From contig OZ024790.1 of NCBI GenBank assembly GCA_964017065.1, positions 8,915,882 through 8,979,881 of the forward strand: a stretch of 64,000 nucleotides of DNA, read 5' to 3'. The position numbers and the translations under genes are program-made. The notes beneath the pieces are model-generated. The model had not been told where the DNA came from. It ran no database searches and was given only the letters and a program-made list of their open reading frames with translations. Within the stretch, counting starts at the first letter, position 1. Every line of letters starts with the position of its first letter. Shown here one piece after another: positions 35,508 through 52,600 of this stretch. The stretch comes from Haliclona indistincta (Eukaryota; Porifera; Demospongiae; Haplosclerida; Chalinidae).

Positions 35508-35917
35508 CCATAACAGCTGGCAATGAACTGTAAGTAACTATTGGGAACTAATGTAACTTCCTTAGAGAATGTCAATAGTGTTATGATGGTTCACTGTTAA
35601 GATATTTTGCCAAGAATATTTTTTGATGAATGAAGTTGCACATGCATGTGATTGTGTGTTAACTATTATTAACCAGTTGCACATGCATGTGATCTCATTA
35701 GCAGCAAGCTGGGAGCACTGTGGTTTGACCTCCAATCACTTATCTACCAAAAATGCATACCTTGGTAGATAAATAGTTGTTCGTCCACGAACTTGATAAC
35801 AAATAATTTTCTACCGTGCTGTGTGACCAATGGTTACCCGACAGCCAAAATCCTGCACTAATCTCACAGTGTTATACTCAAGTTGACATTAAAATAATTT
35901 TACAACCATAGCTTGTT
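35508..35917. other. intergenic region, unit 2
   Basis: There is no gene between convergent stop codons. It keeps the TTATCTACCAA/TTGGTAGATAA hairpin near 35,740-35,772, with two loop differences from unit 1. Confidence 0.5.
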
Positions 35918-37124
35918 CTAATGGCTAACATCAGATGCATTGCACACCACACTTGCTTCTAAATTAAGTGATTCTTTCTTCTGTGTAGTCACTTTGAGTC
36001 GAATGACCTTTGACCCTTTTTCCTCTGTGACATAATAGTGCACCTCGGCTTCTGCCGGCAGGAAAAGCGGCCGCTTGAAGTTGACCACTATTTCCAGAGG
36101 ATAACAAGTAGAAAACTGACAGTCTTGATCTGTAAAGAGAGAGAGAGTGTTTGAGATAGTACTGTATACCAGATAAAGGCATTGCATGTATAGGGAAGCA
36201 AAGAAAACACTATGAACGTACTCAACATTAGAACATAGAATAACTATGACAATCTCCACAAACACACTTAAGTAGACACAGTCTTCGTCTTTGTTGCACA
36301 ACCAACACAGCAAGTTCCCAGTATGTGAATACTTGTAAACATGGTTCCTGCTGCATGCATTATTAGCCATTGGTGTCTGCCAAATGTTGACATGGTGTCC
36401 TACAGTGGCGCACTAACTGTGCTGCAGGAATCGGAGGACAATGGTTTGAAACCTCAACAAACAGTGATTGACTCAGGGCTTCAAATTAGCTTCTTTTCAA
36501 ATTAGCCAGTAGGGCTAGTGCAATCGAATTGAACTAGCCCAAAACAGTTTCTACCAGCCCAATAAAACAATAATTAAGCTAATTTTAAGAACTTGTTCCA
36601 GTCAATAAGTCTACAAGTATCTCTAGCCAGCTGGGCTACCAACCTGCACATTTTACTAGCCCAAGCTATATTTACTATCCTCTAATATGAAGCCCTGGTC
36701 ATTGTACATGTGTTGTGAGAGTGAATGTTACACTGTTTATATAAGGACAGTGATTTCAGGCTTCTTGCAATGTTAACCCTTCACAAGCGATGAGCAACTA
36801 CTGTTTGCCTGGCAAGTTTGATGTCACAGGAAGTGGGTTAGCTGACAGGCGAAATGGGGGTTGGGGTGGGACCATGACTAGGGACAAAGGCCCTGCCTAG
36901 CAGAGCAATGACGGGGAAACCTAGCACCATTGCACTAGCCCGTGCATTGTGCAAGTTGATTTTGTGTATAAACAGTGACCAAGCACTAATTTCTATGTGT
37001 AATAGTGAAGTGCACAGAAACAGAGGCTAGAATTGCTGTCCGCACTTGGAGGGTTAAAGAGCTTCATGCACTATTGTTTACACAATGGAGAAACATTGAT
37101 CCTTTTTTACAGCACTGAAAATTC

Positions 37125-37182
<58 letters not shown>

Positions 37183-38647
37183 CAAATGTAGGCAGCAGCA
37201 GTGGTCTCTCTGGTCTGATACAAGCTGATCAACTCAGCATGAGGGACATCAAGGAGCTACTACGTGTAAGTATAGGGGTATCATATACTTACCATTCAAT
37301 ATACAAGAGAGACTTCTTGACAGGGTCCACATGCCGTGAGCCATCGGTTTGTTGTAACCGATCATTTTAGCCGTGGCTTGGTTCAAATGATGTGGACTAT
37401 AGTCACCACACACACCAGCAAACTGCCAACCAATATCAACCGGCACTTTGAAGGAAGACAGACCAGTATCTGTAGCACAAAGAAAATAAAGAATAATTTT
37501 AATTCATTTTCTAACAGGTTCAAAGTAGTAGTTAATGAAAGGTTTTATACAGTACCTCCCACCTCTACCTCTAGTGTCCCCCTAAAATCATTGTCAGAAA
37601 GTGAATTTTTGTCTTCAGTGTTTCTTTGGTGTTCAAATAAATAGTCTAGAAGCTATCAAAATCACTCACAGACCCGGAGGGCTTAAACTTTTTCGGAATG
37701 ACTATCTAAAAAAGCCGATGCATGGAAGAAACAATCTATGTAGTGTATTATTTATAACAGCAAGCCTATTGTGTCAAACTACTAAAGAAAAACTGAACAC
37801 GGCAACCACGGATAAAAACGTGAAACTCAATAACAAGATAATTATAATAATGGTCAAAGTTTAACTTGCACACATGCACATATTACAAATATTATTCCTC
37901 ACATGGAGATTCATCCTCATTCTGAGGTAGCTGTCCCTGCCTTGGACCGCGTCTGGTACGCGACTGAGTTGCCTTATTACGTGACAAGATGGTCGTTACT
38001 CCCTCCCACACGAGAGTCTTTCCAGGAACCGAAGAAACGCTAGCAGTGACATCGATTTCAATTCCCTTCTCCACTACACGGACCTCAGAGACATGCGCTT
38101 CGAGTGTAAACTTTGGTGACTGGTCAAGTTGAAGAGAAGAGTATATGATCATTGTCTGCCGCAAGTGGATTAGACCGAGTGGGCTGACTGGGAAATCGGG
38201 GCTCGATATTATTTTGAGAAAAAGACCGAAAAAAGCACTTTCCATGTAGCAGTGTGGTTCACGAGACTTGTCAGTTTTTAGGTGATCGACAAAATCACAA
38301 AGCTGACAGTACTTGCTGTAGTTCTGCGAGTCAACCCTACATCAAAATAAAAACCATGAAGTGCACAGGTTTTGAATGTTAAAATTTTACCTAAATTCTT
38401 GCTGAATAGCTGAAAGACTATCTTTTAGTTCTTTAGGAACGGGTATTCGAGGATTTTCTTGGTTTTTAGTTCTCCATCCACTTGGTAAACTCCCTTGTGA
38501 GCGCCATATCACGTTATTCAGGAGACCACAGAGGGATTTCTTTATTGACACATCGTCAGGTCGTCTCCGTCTTGCACCCAGGAGCGACAGAACGACCAGG
38601 GGAGCTAACACGGCAAGCAAAACGACCAGCAACCAAGTTACCGCCAT
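35918..38647 (-). CDS. membrane-anchored MaoC-like hot-dog dehydratase, unit-2 copy
   Basis: The exons are 38391-38647, 37903-38336, 37293-37469 and 35918-36129, with the same lengths and phases as the unit-1 gene, for 359 residues. The anchor, the FAGVCGDYSPHHLN and MAHGMW catalytic-type blocks and all splice sites are intact. Substitutions are few (MAVTW for MAVAW at the start, YTGLSS for YTDLSS at the exon 2/3 junction, SSVPGK for SSLPGK). The 291-bp transposon of the unit-1 intron is absent, and a (TG)n tract replaces part of that intron. Confidence 0.7.
37123..37178. repeat. (TG)n microsatellite
   Basis: About 25 TG dinucleotides lie in intron 3 of the MaoC-like gene. Unit 1 has only GTGTGAATGTGTG at the same place, so the tract expanded in unit 2. 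Confidence 0.85.
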
Positions 38648-38728
38648 TTATTTTAAGACACGCCTTCGGAATGTGAAGGCGTGGTCGGGATCACGTGTTT
38701 TTGACCGGTAGCCACATGTAAAACAGTT
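38648..38728. promoter_or_regulatory. bidirectional promoter, MaoC-like / CARM1, unit 2
   Basis: The 81-bp spacer has the same CACGCCTTC/GAAGGCGTG dyad and CACGTG box as unit 1. It drives the complete CARM1. Confidence 0.55.
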
Positions 38729-43889
<5,161 letters not shown>

Positions 43890-44282
43890 CCACTATAGCC
43901 CTGGTCCAGTTGAGTTCTGGGTGATATAAGTACTCTTTGACCATGAAATCAAATCTCAATCCATTTTCTTTCTATTGTTGTGTTATTTTGCACACTTTGT
44001 TTTGGTCTTGTACAAGGACATGCATGCACGATAATATGGTTATCAACGCACTACGAGTTCCAAGAGGTCGAGGTAGAGTGCAAATTCAGCACTGACACCA
44101 TAGATGGCATGGCATCCAAATTAGCCCTGCCCCTTTGACTTGCGGTGTCATTGCATGGTGTGTGGCGCTTTCCAATTCTCTTTCACGGATCGTCATATCC
44201 TAGGTAAGTTATGTACCGCGAATGTATTGTAGCTATGGTTCATCCTGTATGCAGATGAGCTGCTATACGCGTTCGTTTCATA
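43890..44282. other. intergenic / 5' UTR region before the first Roc gene
   Basis: There is no coding exon. A donor-like CCTAGGTAAGTTATG near 44,200 and an acceptor-like TATGCAG before GAGCTGC near 44,255 suggest a non-coding first exon. The paralogue has a similar arrangement upstream of its start codon. Confidence 0.4.
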
Positions 44283-47200
44283 ATGGCGAGCACAGTACTG
44301 GTGAGAAACACACATGACTCAAAACCTGCCTTTTATTGTAGTTTTTTTTTTGTAGACTTGTAAGTTGAGATCCATGGTTACAAACCTCTGGTGCTGATGT
44401 CATTTTTGTTCAATAGTTCAACAGAAATACAACCAAGCACTAGTGAGAGGGAGGGCACGATGCTCACATGGTCGTGTCATGTTCCTGGGTGCAGCAGGTG
44501 ATGGGAAAACTAGTTTATTACACGGCCTCATGAATCATGCAGCGTCTACCACGCAAAGTCAAACCAACCATACTAGCAGAAACTTATTCGTTCACGAGCA
44601 CTAATGCCGGGAATTGGAATGATGTGACCGAAGATGATGAAATTGCTGAAGAAGTTCACGCAGTCATGAATTCCACCATGATGGATTATTTCACCAAGCC
44701 ACCCAGTGATGTCTCATCATTGCATTCAGAAGTGCACCAGCATAAGAAGAAAGTCATTCTCCAAGGTTCCGAGCAATCTTCATATACAGCTGATCAACAG
44801 ATGTTCTTACACCTCTGGGACTGTGGTGGTGATCCTGCGTTCCTTGATATATTGCCAGTTTATGTAGGCCCCAGGACAATTTTTGTGCTCGTTTTCAATG
44901 CTTCTGAAACCATTGATGTTGGTCTGCTGCCACGGTCAAAATTTACCACAGTGACCACACAATCTGTACTTCATAAGTGGATGGCTTTGATTTATGCTCG
45001 TTATAGAGATAGTACGCTACCAAATAGCCCTCGAGTAGTCCTTGTCGGTACTCATGCTGATCAGATTGCTCCTGATAGACCTCATGAGGAACAGAAGAGG
45101 CTAGCATCAAGAGCTCTTGATGAGTTACTTGCATCTATCAAAACAAAGGAGTGTGCTGATATGGTGCTTGGTGGTGTAGTGGTAGACAATACCACTGCAG
45201 GAATGGGTCTACTAGCAGACCCTGGATTCAAGAAAATTCGACAGATTGTCTATAGCTTTGTCCATGATAAGCTTACGATTAATGCACCAGTTAGTTGGAT
45301 CCACTTCCGCAAGGTTTTACAGGTTGCAAAGAAACAAAAGCCTCTAATGCAACTAGAGGAAGTTTACAGCATTGCAGCAGAATGCTGTATTCCGAAAAAT
45401 GAAGTTTCCAGTGCTCTTAAATTATTTTGTGAACTTGGAGACTTTTTGTTCTATCCTGGTATTGAAAGCCTCAAGTCAGTGGTATTTCTTGAGCCTCAGT
45501 GGTTGGTTGATCAGTTAGGAAAGCTGTTTCTCAATGATTGGAATAAACTGGCTAAGGATGAGGACTTGCAGAATACTGTCACCCAATATGGCATCCTTGT
45601 TGAGCCTTTCTATAACACAGTACCAGAGCATGTTCGTGAGCATAATCTTACTCCTTCTGTGCTGATGGAGATGTTAGAGCACTTCCTCCTGGCAGTTCCC
45701 ATTGCTAATACTGGTCTCTCTACCAGTAGTAGCAAAGGGGAAGAATATTTTGTCCCTCATATGATTAAACGTCACTACAATAGGCTTAAGACTTACCTCT
45801 TTTCATCTGGTATTATTGGTAAGACACACGATTCTTCACTCAAAAAAGCTACTCCCGTTCGTCTACTCTTTTCTTCTGGGTATGTTCCTCTTGGGTACTT
45901 TATTCGACTAGCCATTTCTCTTGCCTCTAAGCAAGGAGTAATGGTTCTTTTCCATCCTATCTATTGCGACCAGATCACCATGGACATTGGTGTGGACAGG
46001 CTGATCATCACAGAGTTTACAGAAACAATAGGGCTGGAGTACTCACGTATAGCCGCCATCAGTGAGCCTTTTAGAGAGTCCTGCAGAAGATTGCTGTTGC
46101 TACTTAACAGCTGTTTTACTGAAATTCATCAGCGCCTGCCAGGAACAAAACCACAGCTAGCACTCTCTTGCTCAAGATGTGCTCGTCATGACACTCCAGC
46201 AAAGTTTTGTCCCTTTACTATTGAACATAGCATTGGCCAGCACCTCCATTGCCAGATGAATCACATATCATTGCCAACTCATGCTCAGCAGTATTGGCTA
46301 CACTACGAGATGAATGCAATTGAGTGTGACCAAGCCCAGTTTGAGGTATGATTTTGTGATGGAATGTTTACTCCATGCAAATAAAATCATTAGCCTAAAG
46401 GCGTACATAACATTGCGGGGTGCCTGGAATAGAACAGTTATTTATACAATAATTTTGTGTACAACAGAGTTGCCATGACAAACGGTGCTATTTTGCTGCA
46501 TGCAGATGCATTTAGGGTTGGTTGTGTCTTGCATTAATAATTGCCATATAAATTCCTTCATGCCACAATGATTATCTATTGTTTATTAATTATTTTAGGA
46601 GAAGATGGGTCTCAAAAAGTCAGTTCCGCTTCAGGCTTCTCTTGATTTAGCTGAACGGCTAGAAGTCAATCCTGTGGCTGCTATTATTCATCAGCATCAC
46701 AGGATTGGTGGAGATGATACTGTATTGTCTGAAGCCCTTCATGATATGAAACTGTAAGTGAATTTATCAGTTATGTGTATTTATAGCTGATGCTTTTGCA
46801 GTGTTGAACATTCTTCAACTACTAATGAGGTAATAATAATTATGATTGTAATGTCGTTATAATTATTTTGTTTCTTAGAATGTTGTTGAAGAAGAAACCA
46901 GCATGGTACGAAGTAAAACCGGAGCAGGTAAAGTTATAAGCGGTGTTAAAGCTCATGCGGCCCGGCCTATTGAGCTCAAGAAGATCACTAAACCGGCCGT
47001 TTTCCGATGTGCTGGCCGCACAGATCTTTCTGTGGACCAACAGAGTTTTCGAGCAGCATCTTCATATTTTGGTATGGTAATCTATAATCAAAACAATGAT
47101 AGCAACTCAAACACAATAATTTTTGGATAATTTGACTACTGTGTATACAATACATTTCTAAATAATTTTGATCAGTAGTCAGTGAGTAACTGTCAGAAAA

Positions 47201-49171
47201 ATGAGAAAAAACTCACAATACTATCTATTTAGATGCAAGCGATAGGAAATTAAAGAAAGAATTGGAGCTAACCAAAAAAGAATTGGATCTGAAGGAGAAA
47301 GAGCTAACATTGTGCAATGTAAGAATGGAGATGAGCAGGAAAATGTGTCATGCTAGGGATAAGTTGATCTCAAAATTATTAGAAGACTACACAATGCTAC
47401 AAGGTCAGGGACTCATGTGATTATTGATACTGATTAATTTGTGTATAGATTCATTCAATGAGCGACAGTCATCAGCAGGAGTTGTCAGCAAAGCAATACA
47501 AGCAAATTATCTTCCGGTGGCACCAGGTGAGTTACACTTGGCAGCCAGATTTTTTATTTTGTATACACATAAGATTACCTGCGTGGAGCAGATGTGTACG
47601 GTGAGACTGTACTGGAGGTTGTGGGAGACCAACCACAAAAGCTAGAGTGGCCTGGCTATGGGTTCTATATTGAGGTACCTGAAGGAGCCCTTCCTCCTGG
47701 AGTGACTGCCAGTGTGGGTGTGAAGGTCATACTAGGAGGCCAGTTCCATTTCCCTGAGGGCAGTCAGCTGATCAGCGCCCTCTACTGGATCTCATCTAGT
47801 GAGGTGTTCATAAAGGAAGTGGCAGTCAATATACAGCATTGCGCAATCATCAAGAATGAGGAACAATGTTCCACATTTAGGTTCATTATTGCCAAGTGCT
47901 CACAGGAGGTCCTTCCTTACAGATTCAAAGAGCGAAGTGGAGTGTTCAACCCTCACACTCAGTATGGTACCATCAAGCTAAAGCAGTTCTCTATAGTCGG
48001 GGAAACAGCACCAAATGATACTGAGACACTCAGTACTGGACTCATGTACTATAAAGAACAGACAGTCAATCCTAGTTTGATTGTTGACTTTCACTTTGTA
48101 GTTGTAATGGATCTTGAGCCATATTTACAGGTACAATGCTGCTTATCAACATGCGTTGCATTGTTGCATATCATTTTAGGGAGTACAATTGAAGTACCAA
48201 GAGTGGAGTGAGGATAACCACAGTCTTGAAATTTGTTTTAGTGACACTGCTATACTGCTTAAACAAGAAAAACAGCAAGTAGATTCATGGGATATAATCC
48301 CTCTCGATTCTCCTTCAAAGGTAATTAAAGTACTGGTGTCAGCGTAATGGACGAATGTCACGAGCATAGCCTGTAGTAATGTATTTCTGTACCGAGCTAA
48401 AGTTTGAATGTGTGCATGGTAACCTTCCTATGTCTTATACTATAATTTACCTATTGCAGATCACAAAAGCTTCAGTCAGTAAATTCCAGCCTGGTAGAAG
48501 GATTCCACATTGTGCATTTGAGTTGCAGTTGCTTCCAGGAAAGCCTTATCAACGTCTACTCCACAAGGTGGAGCTTACTGGAGTATCATCTTCTAATAGT
48601 TTCCATATACGATATAATCCTCAACCAAAGGGTTAGCACAGTAAAGATTTTTACCAATGAAATATTTTTACATGCACAGAGAATAAAGTGACAAGCAAAA
48701 TAACTACTCCTCCTGGATCACCACTGAGTAGGGTAGCAGGTGAGCAATCCACCATCTTCAGCAGTAGCTACATTCCTAGTACCCATGCTGGTACCCATGC
48801 ACCAAATCATGTGGGTGGCTCTTGTACTAATGTACTGCTTTTTATTGCTAGATTCACCAGTGCAATCTTCTCCTAAACCAGTACTCAGTGATCCTCCTGT
48901 GCACAGTGATCTACTAAACAAAGTTGGTGTCAAAATAAAGCACAAATGGAGGGAGATTGGGCTACAGCTGCAAGTTTCAAATGCTGATATTTTAGCCATC
49001 TCAATGAGCAGTCAAATTCCTCTTCTTTGCTTTTCAGAAGTACTCGAGAAGTGGAGGACGAAGGGATCTCCTCCGTATACATGGATTACTATGATTGCTG
49101 CTCTTAGAGCTCCTGTAGTAGATGAAATAGCACTAGCAAATGATATAGACAATTTACATACTTCTACTTAG
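44283..49171 (+). CDS. Roc-COR-ZU5-Death protein A, frameshifted after the P-loop
   Basis: Exons: 44283-44300, a 4-nt microexon 44356-44359, 44417-46345, 46599-46753, 46802-46829, 46879-47071, 47233-47403, 47449-47526, 47574-48130, 48180-48320, 48460-48631, 48680-48739 and 48852-49171. Order of domains: Roc GTPase (P-loop LGAAGDGKTSLL, G3-like WDCGGDP, G4-like VGTHAD), COR (from VSWIHFRKVLQ), a coiled coil (KKELELTKKELDLKEKEL), ZU5 (VLEVVGDQPQKLEWPG), a UPA-like region, and a C-terminal Death-type domain. A 4-base insertion near 44,534 shifts the frame just after the P-loop. The long frame then reopens at ATG 44,537 right behind a stop. Either the gene is damaged, or translation starts at 44,537 and yields a protein without its nucleotide-binding loop. 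The family resembles PIDD, Unc5 and ankyrin in its ZU5-UPA-DD tail; an intracellular signalling role is inference. Confidence 0.7.
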
Positions 49172-49645
49172 ACACACAAACTGTATAGTTTAGAATTCAT
49201 TGATCTATAATTATGCAATGAGTATAAAATGTTTTTTTCAGCTTGCATAAATAATTGTGCAGTAACATGAGATCATATGTGCATGCATGATGGTGTGACA
49301 TAAAATTAGCCACCTAAGTCCAAGTCTAGCTAGTAGCAATATTTGTGAGAAACCTACAGTACCCAGTAGAAGATGCATGCATAGGCTTCGTCAATGTTTC
49401 GAGAGATGTCATGACCTTTAACCAGTGGACTTGCCGAAATCGAGCGTTAATTGAGGTGCAATCAGATTATTTTAGACGACGTTGTCTAAATATAAAGTCT
49501 AACAGATTAGCTCCGCCCCTCTTTTTGGCGACTTTCCAGGTCTCTTTTCCGATCGAGCACAGCCTGAGTAAGTTGCAGTTGTGTAAATATTATATTTATG
49601 GTTATTCTACTATGCAGGTGAGTTGATGAGCAGACGCGCTTCACA
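49172..49645. other. intergenic / 5' UTR region between the two Roc genes
   Basis: No coding exon is recognised. The segment from about 49,500 includes an acceptor-like TATGCAG before GTGAGTTGATGAGC and resembles the upstream region of gene A, so it probably holds the promoter and leader. Confidence 0.4.
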
Positions 49646-52600
49646 ATGGCGAGCACGCGAGTACTGGTGAGAAACACACATGACTGTCACAAAACTCAGT
49701 CTTTTAGCTAATTTTTTTCCGCCGTATAGACTTGTAAGTTGAGAACCATGGTTACAAACCTCTCGATATGATGTCTTGTTTGATTAATAGTTCAACAGAA
49801 ATACAACCAAGCACTGATGAGAGGGAGGGCACGATGCTCACATGGTCATGTCATGTTCCTGGGGGCAGCAGGTGTTGGGAAAACTAGCCTATTACACGGC
49901 CTCATGAATCAGCGTCTCCCTGACAAGATTGAGTCTACCATGCTAGCTAAAATAACATCTGTCAAATGTTCCAGCACTGACTTTCAATGGACAGAGGTGA
50001 CTGAGGATGATCAAATTACTGAAGAAGTTCAAGCAGTTATGAATTCTACCATGATGGATTCTCTCCCTAAGCCTCATTTGAAGGAGTCATCATTGTATTC
50101 GGAGATTGTGCAGCACAAGAAGAAGATCGTGCATCAAGGTTCCAAGCAATCGTTGTCTACCGCTGATCAGCAGGTGTTTCTACATATCTGGGACTGTAGT
50201 GGCCATCCTGTGTCTCTGGATGTTCTACCTGTTTTTATGACTTCTCAGACATTGCTTCTCCTTTCGTTCAATGCTTCTGAACGTGATACTGCTGGCCAGC
50301 AATGGTTTCCATCAATATTCACTACTTTGACCTCTCACTTTCGGGTACATGAGTGGATGGCAATGATTCATGCTCGTTTTGGAGGTGATCAACAAGAAAT
50401 GCTACCAAATTGTCCTCGAGTAGTCCTTGTCGGTACTCATGCTGATTACATTGCTCCTGATAAACCTCACGAAGAGCAGAAAAAATTAGTATCAGAAGTT
50501 CTCGATGAGTTACTTGCATCTATCAAAACAAAGGAGTATGCTGATATGGTGCTTGGTGGTGTAGTGGTAGACAATACCACTGCAGGAATGGGTCCTCAAG
50601 AAGACCCTGGATTCAAGAAACTTCGAGAAATTGTCTATAGCTTTGTACATGATAAGCTTACAATTGAAACACCAATCAGTTGGATCCACTTCCGTAATGT
50701 TTTACAACTCTGTGTTATGAAGCAAAATGTGTCAGTGATGCAGCTAGGTGAAGTGTATAGCATTGCTAAAGAATGCCATGTCATTGTAGAAAACGTTCCC
50801 AGTGCTCTCCAATCTTATCACAATTTTAGAGTTTTCTTGTTCTATCCTGATATTGAAGGCCTCAAGTCAGTACTATTTCTCAAGCCTCAATGGCTGATTG
50901 ATCAGGCAGGAGATTGGATAGGCCATGCTAAGGACAATGACTTGTGGGACACTGTTGAACGATATGGTGTTCTTGTTGAGCCTCTCTACAAGTCAGTTCT
51001 AAGCCATGTTCGTGAACACAATCTTACTCCTTCTTTATTGATTGGAATGTTAGAGCACTTCCTCCTGGCTACTCCCATTGCCAATACTGGTCTCTTTACC
51101 AGAAGTGGCAAAGTAAAGGAATATTTTATTCCTCATATGCTTCAAGTCTATCAAATTTTTTCTACATCTTATAAGTTTTCCTTTGTCAAAAAGGCAAGTT
51201 CTATTTATCTTATCTTTTATTCTGGATGCGTTCCGCCTGGCTACTTTGTTCGACTAGTCACTTCTCTTGCCTCTAAGCAAGAAGTGATGGTTCTCTTCCA
51301 TCCTATCTATCGTGACCAGATCACCATGGAGATTGGTGTGGACAGGCTGACCATCACTGAACACACAGAGACGATAGAGCTACAGTACTCACGTCAAGCC
51401 GCTAATCGCGATGAATCTTTCAGAGAGTCCTGCAGAAAATTACTAAGGCTACTTATTAATGAGTGTTTCTCTGAAGTTCAGAAGTGGCTACCAGGAGCTA
51501 GACCATGGCTAGCATTCCCTTGCTTAGTATGTGCTCGTGTAGCACAACCACTTATTTTTTCTCAAGATAAATTCTGCAATTTTAAATTTAGTCTGAGTTC
51601 TGGTCAGCACCTCCATTGCCAGATGGGTCACAAGTTTCAGCCCACTCACGCTCAGCAATATTGGTTAAATTATGAGATGAATACAATTGAATGTGATCAA
51701 GCCCAGTTTGAGGTACATCACAATATTTTTATTATAAAATTATAGTGCTATTGTTATTTTAGAGACGTTTGGGTCTCAAAGAGACTATCCCGCCTCAAGC
51801 TTCTCTTGATTTAGCTGAACGGCTAGAAGTCAATCCTGTGACGGCTGTCATTCATCAGCATCACAGGATTGGTGGAAATATTGCTGAGTTGTCTGAAGCC
51901 CTCTCTAGCGTGGAACTGTAAGTCTCACTAAATATAAGTAGTCCACAAAAATAGAATGTATACTACTTTGCTTAGTACAAGCTTGAGACGTAGCTAACTT
52001 GACTTTGTGCGAGACATTATACGTATGGCAGAAAGCATTGGAGGGTCAAATTTTGACGAATTTGTGTTTTGATTTTGTTGCTCGGTGCATAATCTAAAAG
52101 CAGATTAATTTGGGTGGAGCTAATTTTAGGTGACAATAGTTCAAAATTTCTCCCGGCAAAAATTACCTGATAATTTTATATGAAAGTTGATGGATATACA
52201 TACATAGTATGAAAGTTGTATAGTATGAAAGTACATACATAGTATGAAAGTTGATGGATTGATTTTTCTACAGAGGCTATCGAATTGTGCACGACAAGGA
52301 TATCGAGGTGTGCACAAGCTAGTGTATCTCTTGTATAAATAAATTGTATGTTTCACTTCCAGAGCAGCGCATATGCTGCAAGTGCTAATATGGGTATTCA
52401 TCGGCAATGGTTTGGTCCACATGGTGCTGAAGATGAGCATGTTTTACACTCATAATATAATGAACCAAGTGACCCTATTGATACTCTTTGGTCTAGACTT
52501 GACCGTCAAAGCGGTATAGCATTCCCTGCACATGGTGCCAGCTTGTACAGCGAGCGCAGCACTCTACATTTTAGACGACATCGATTTCGATCTGAAGCTT

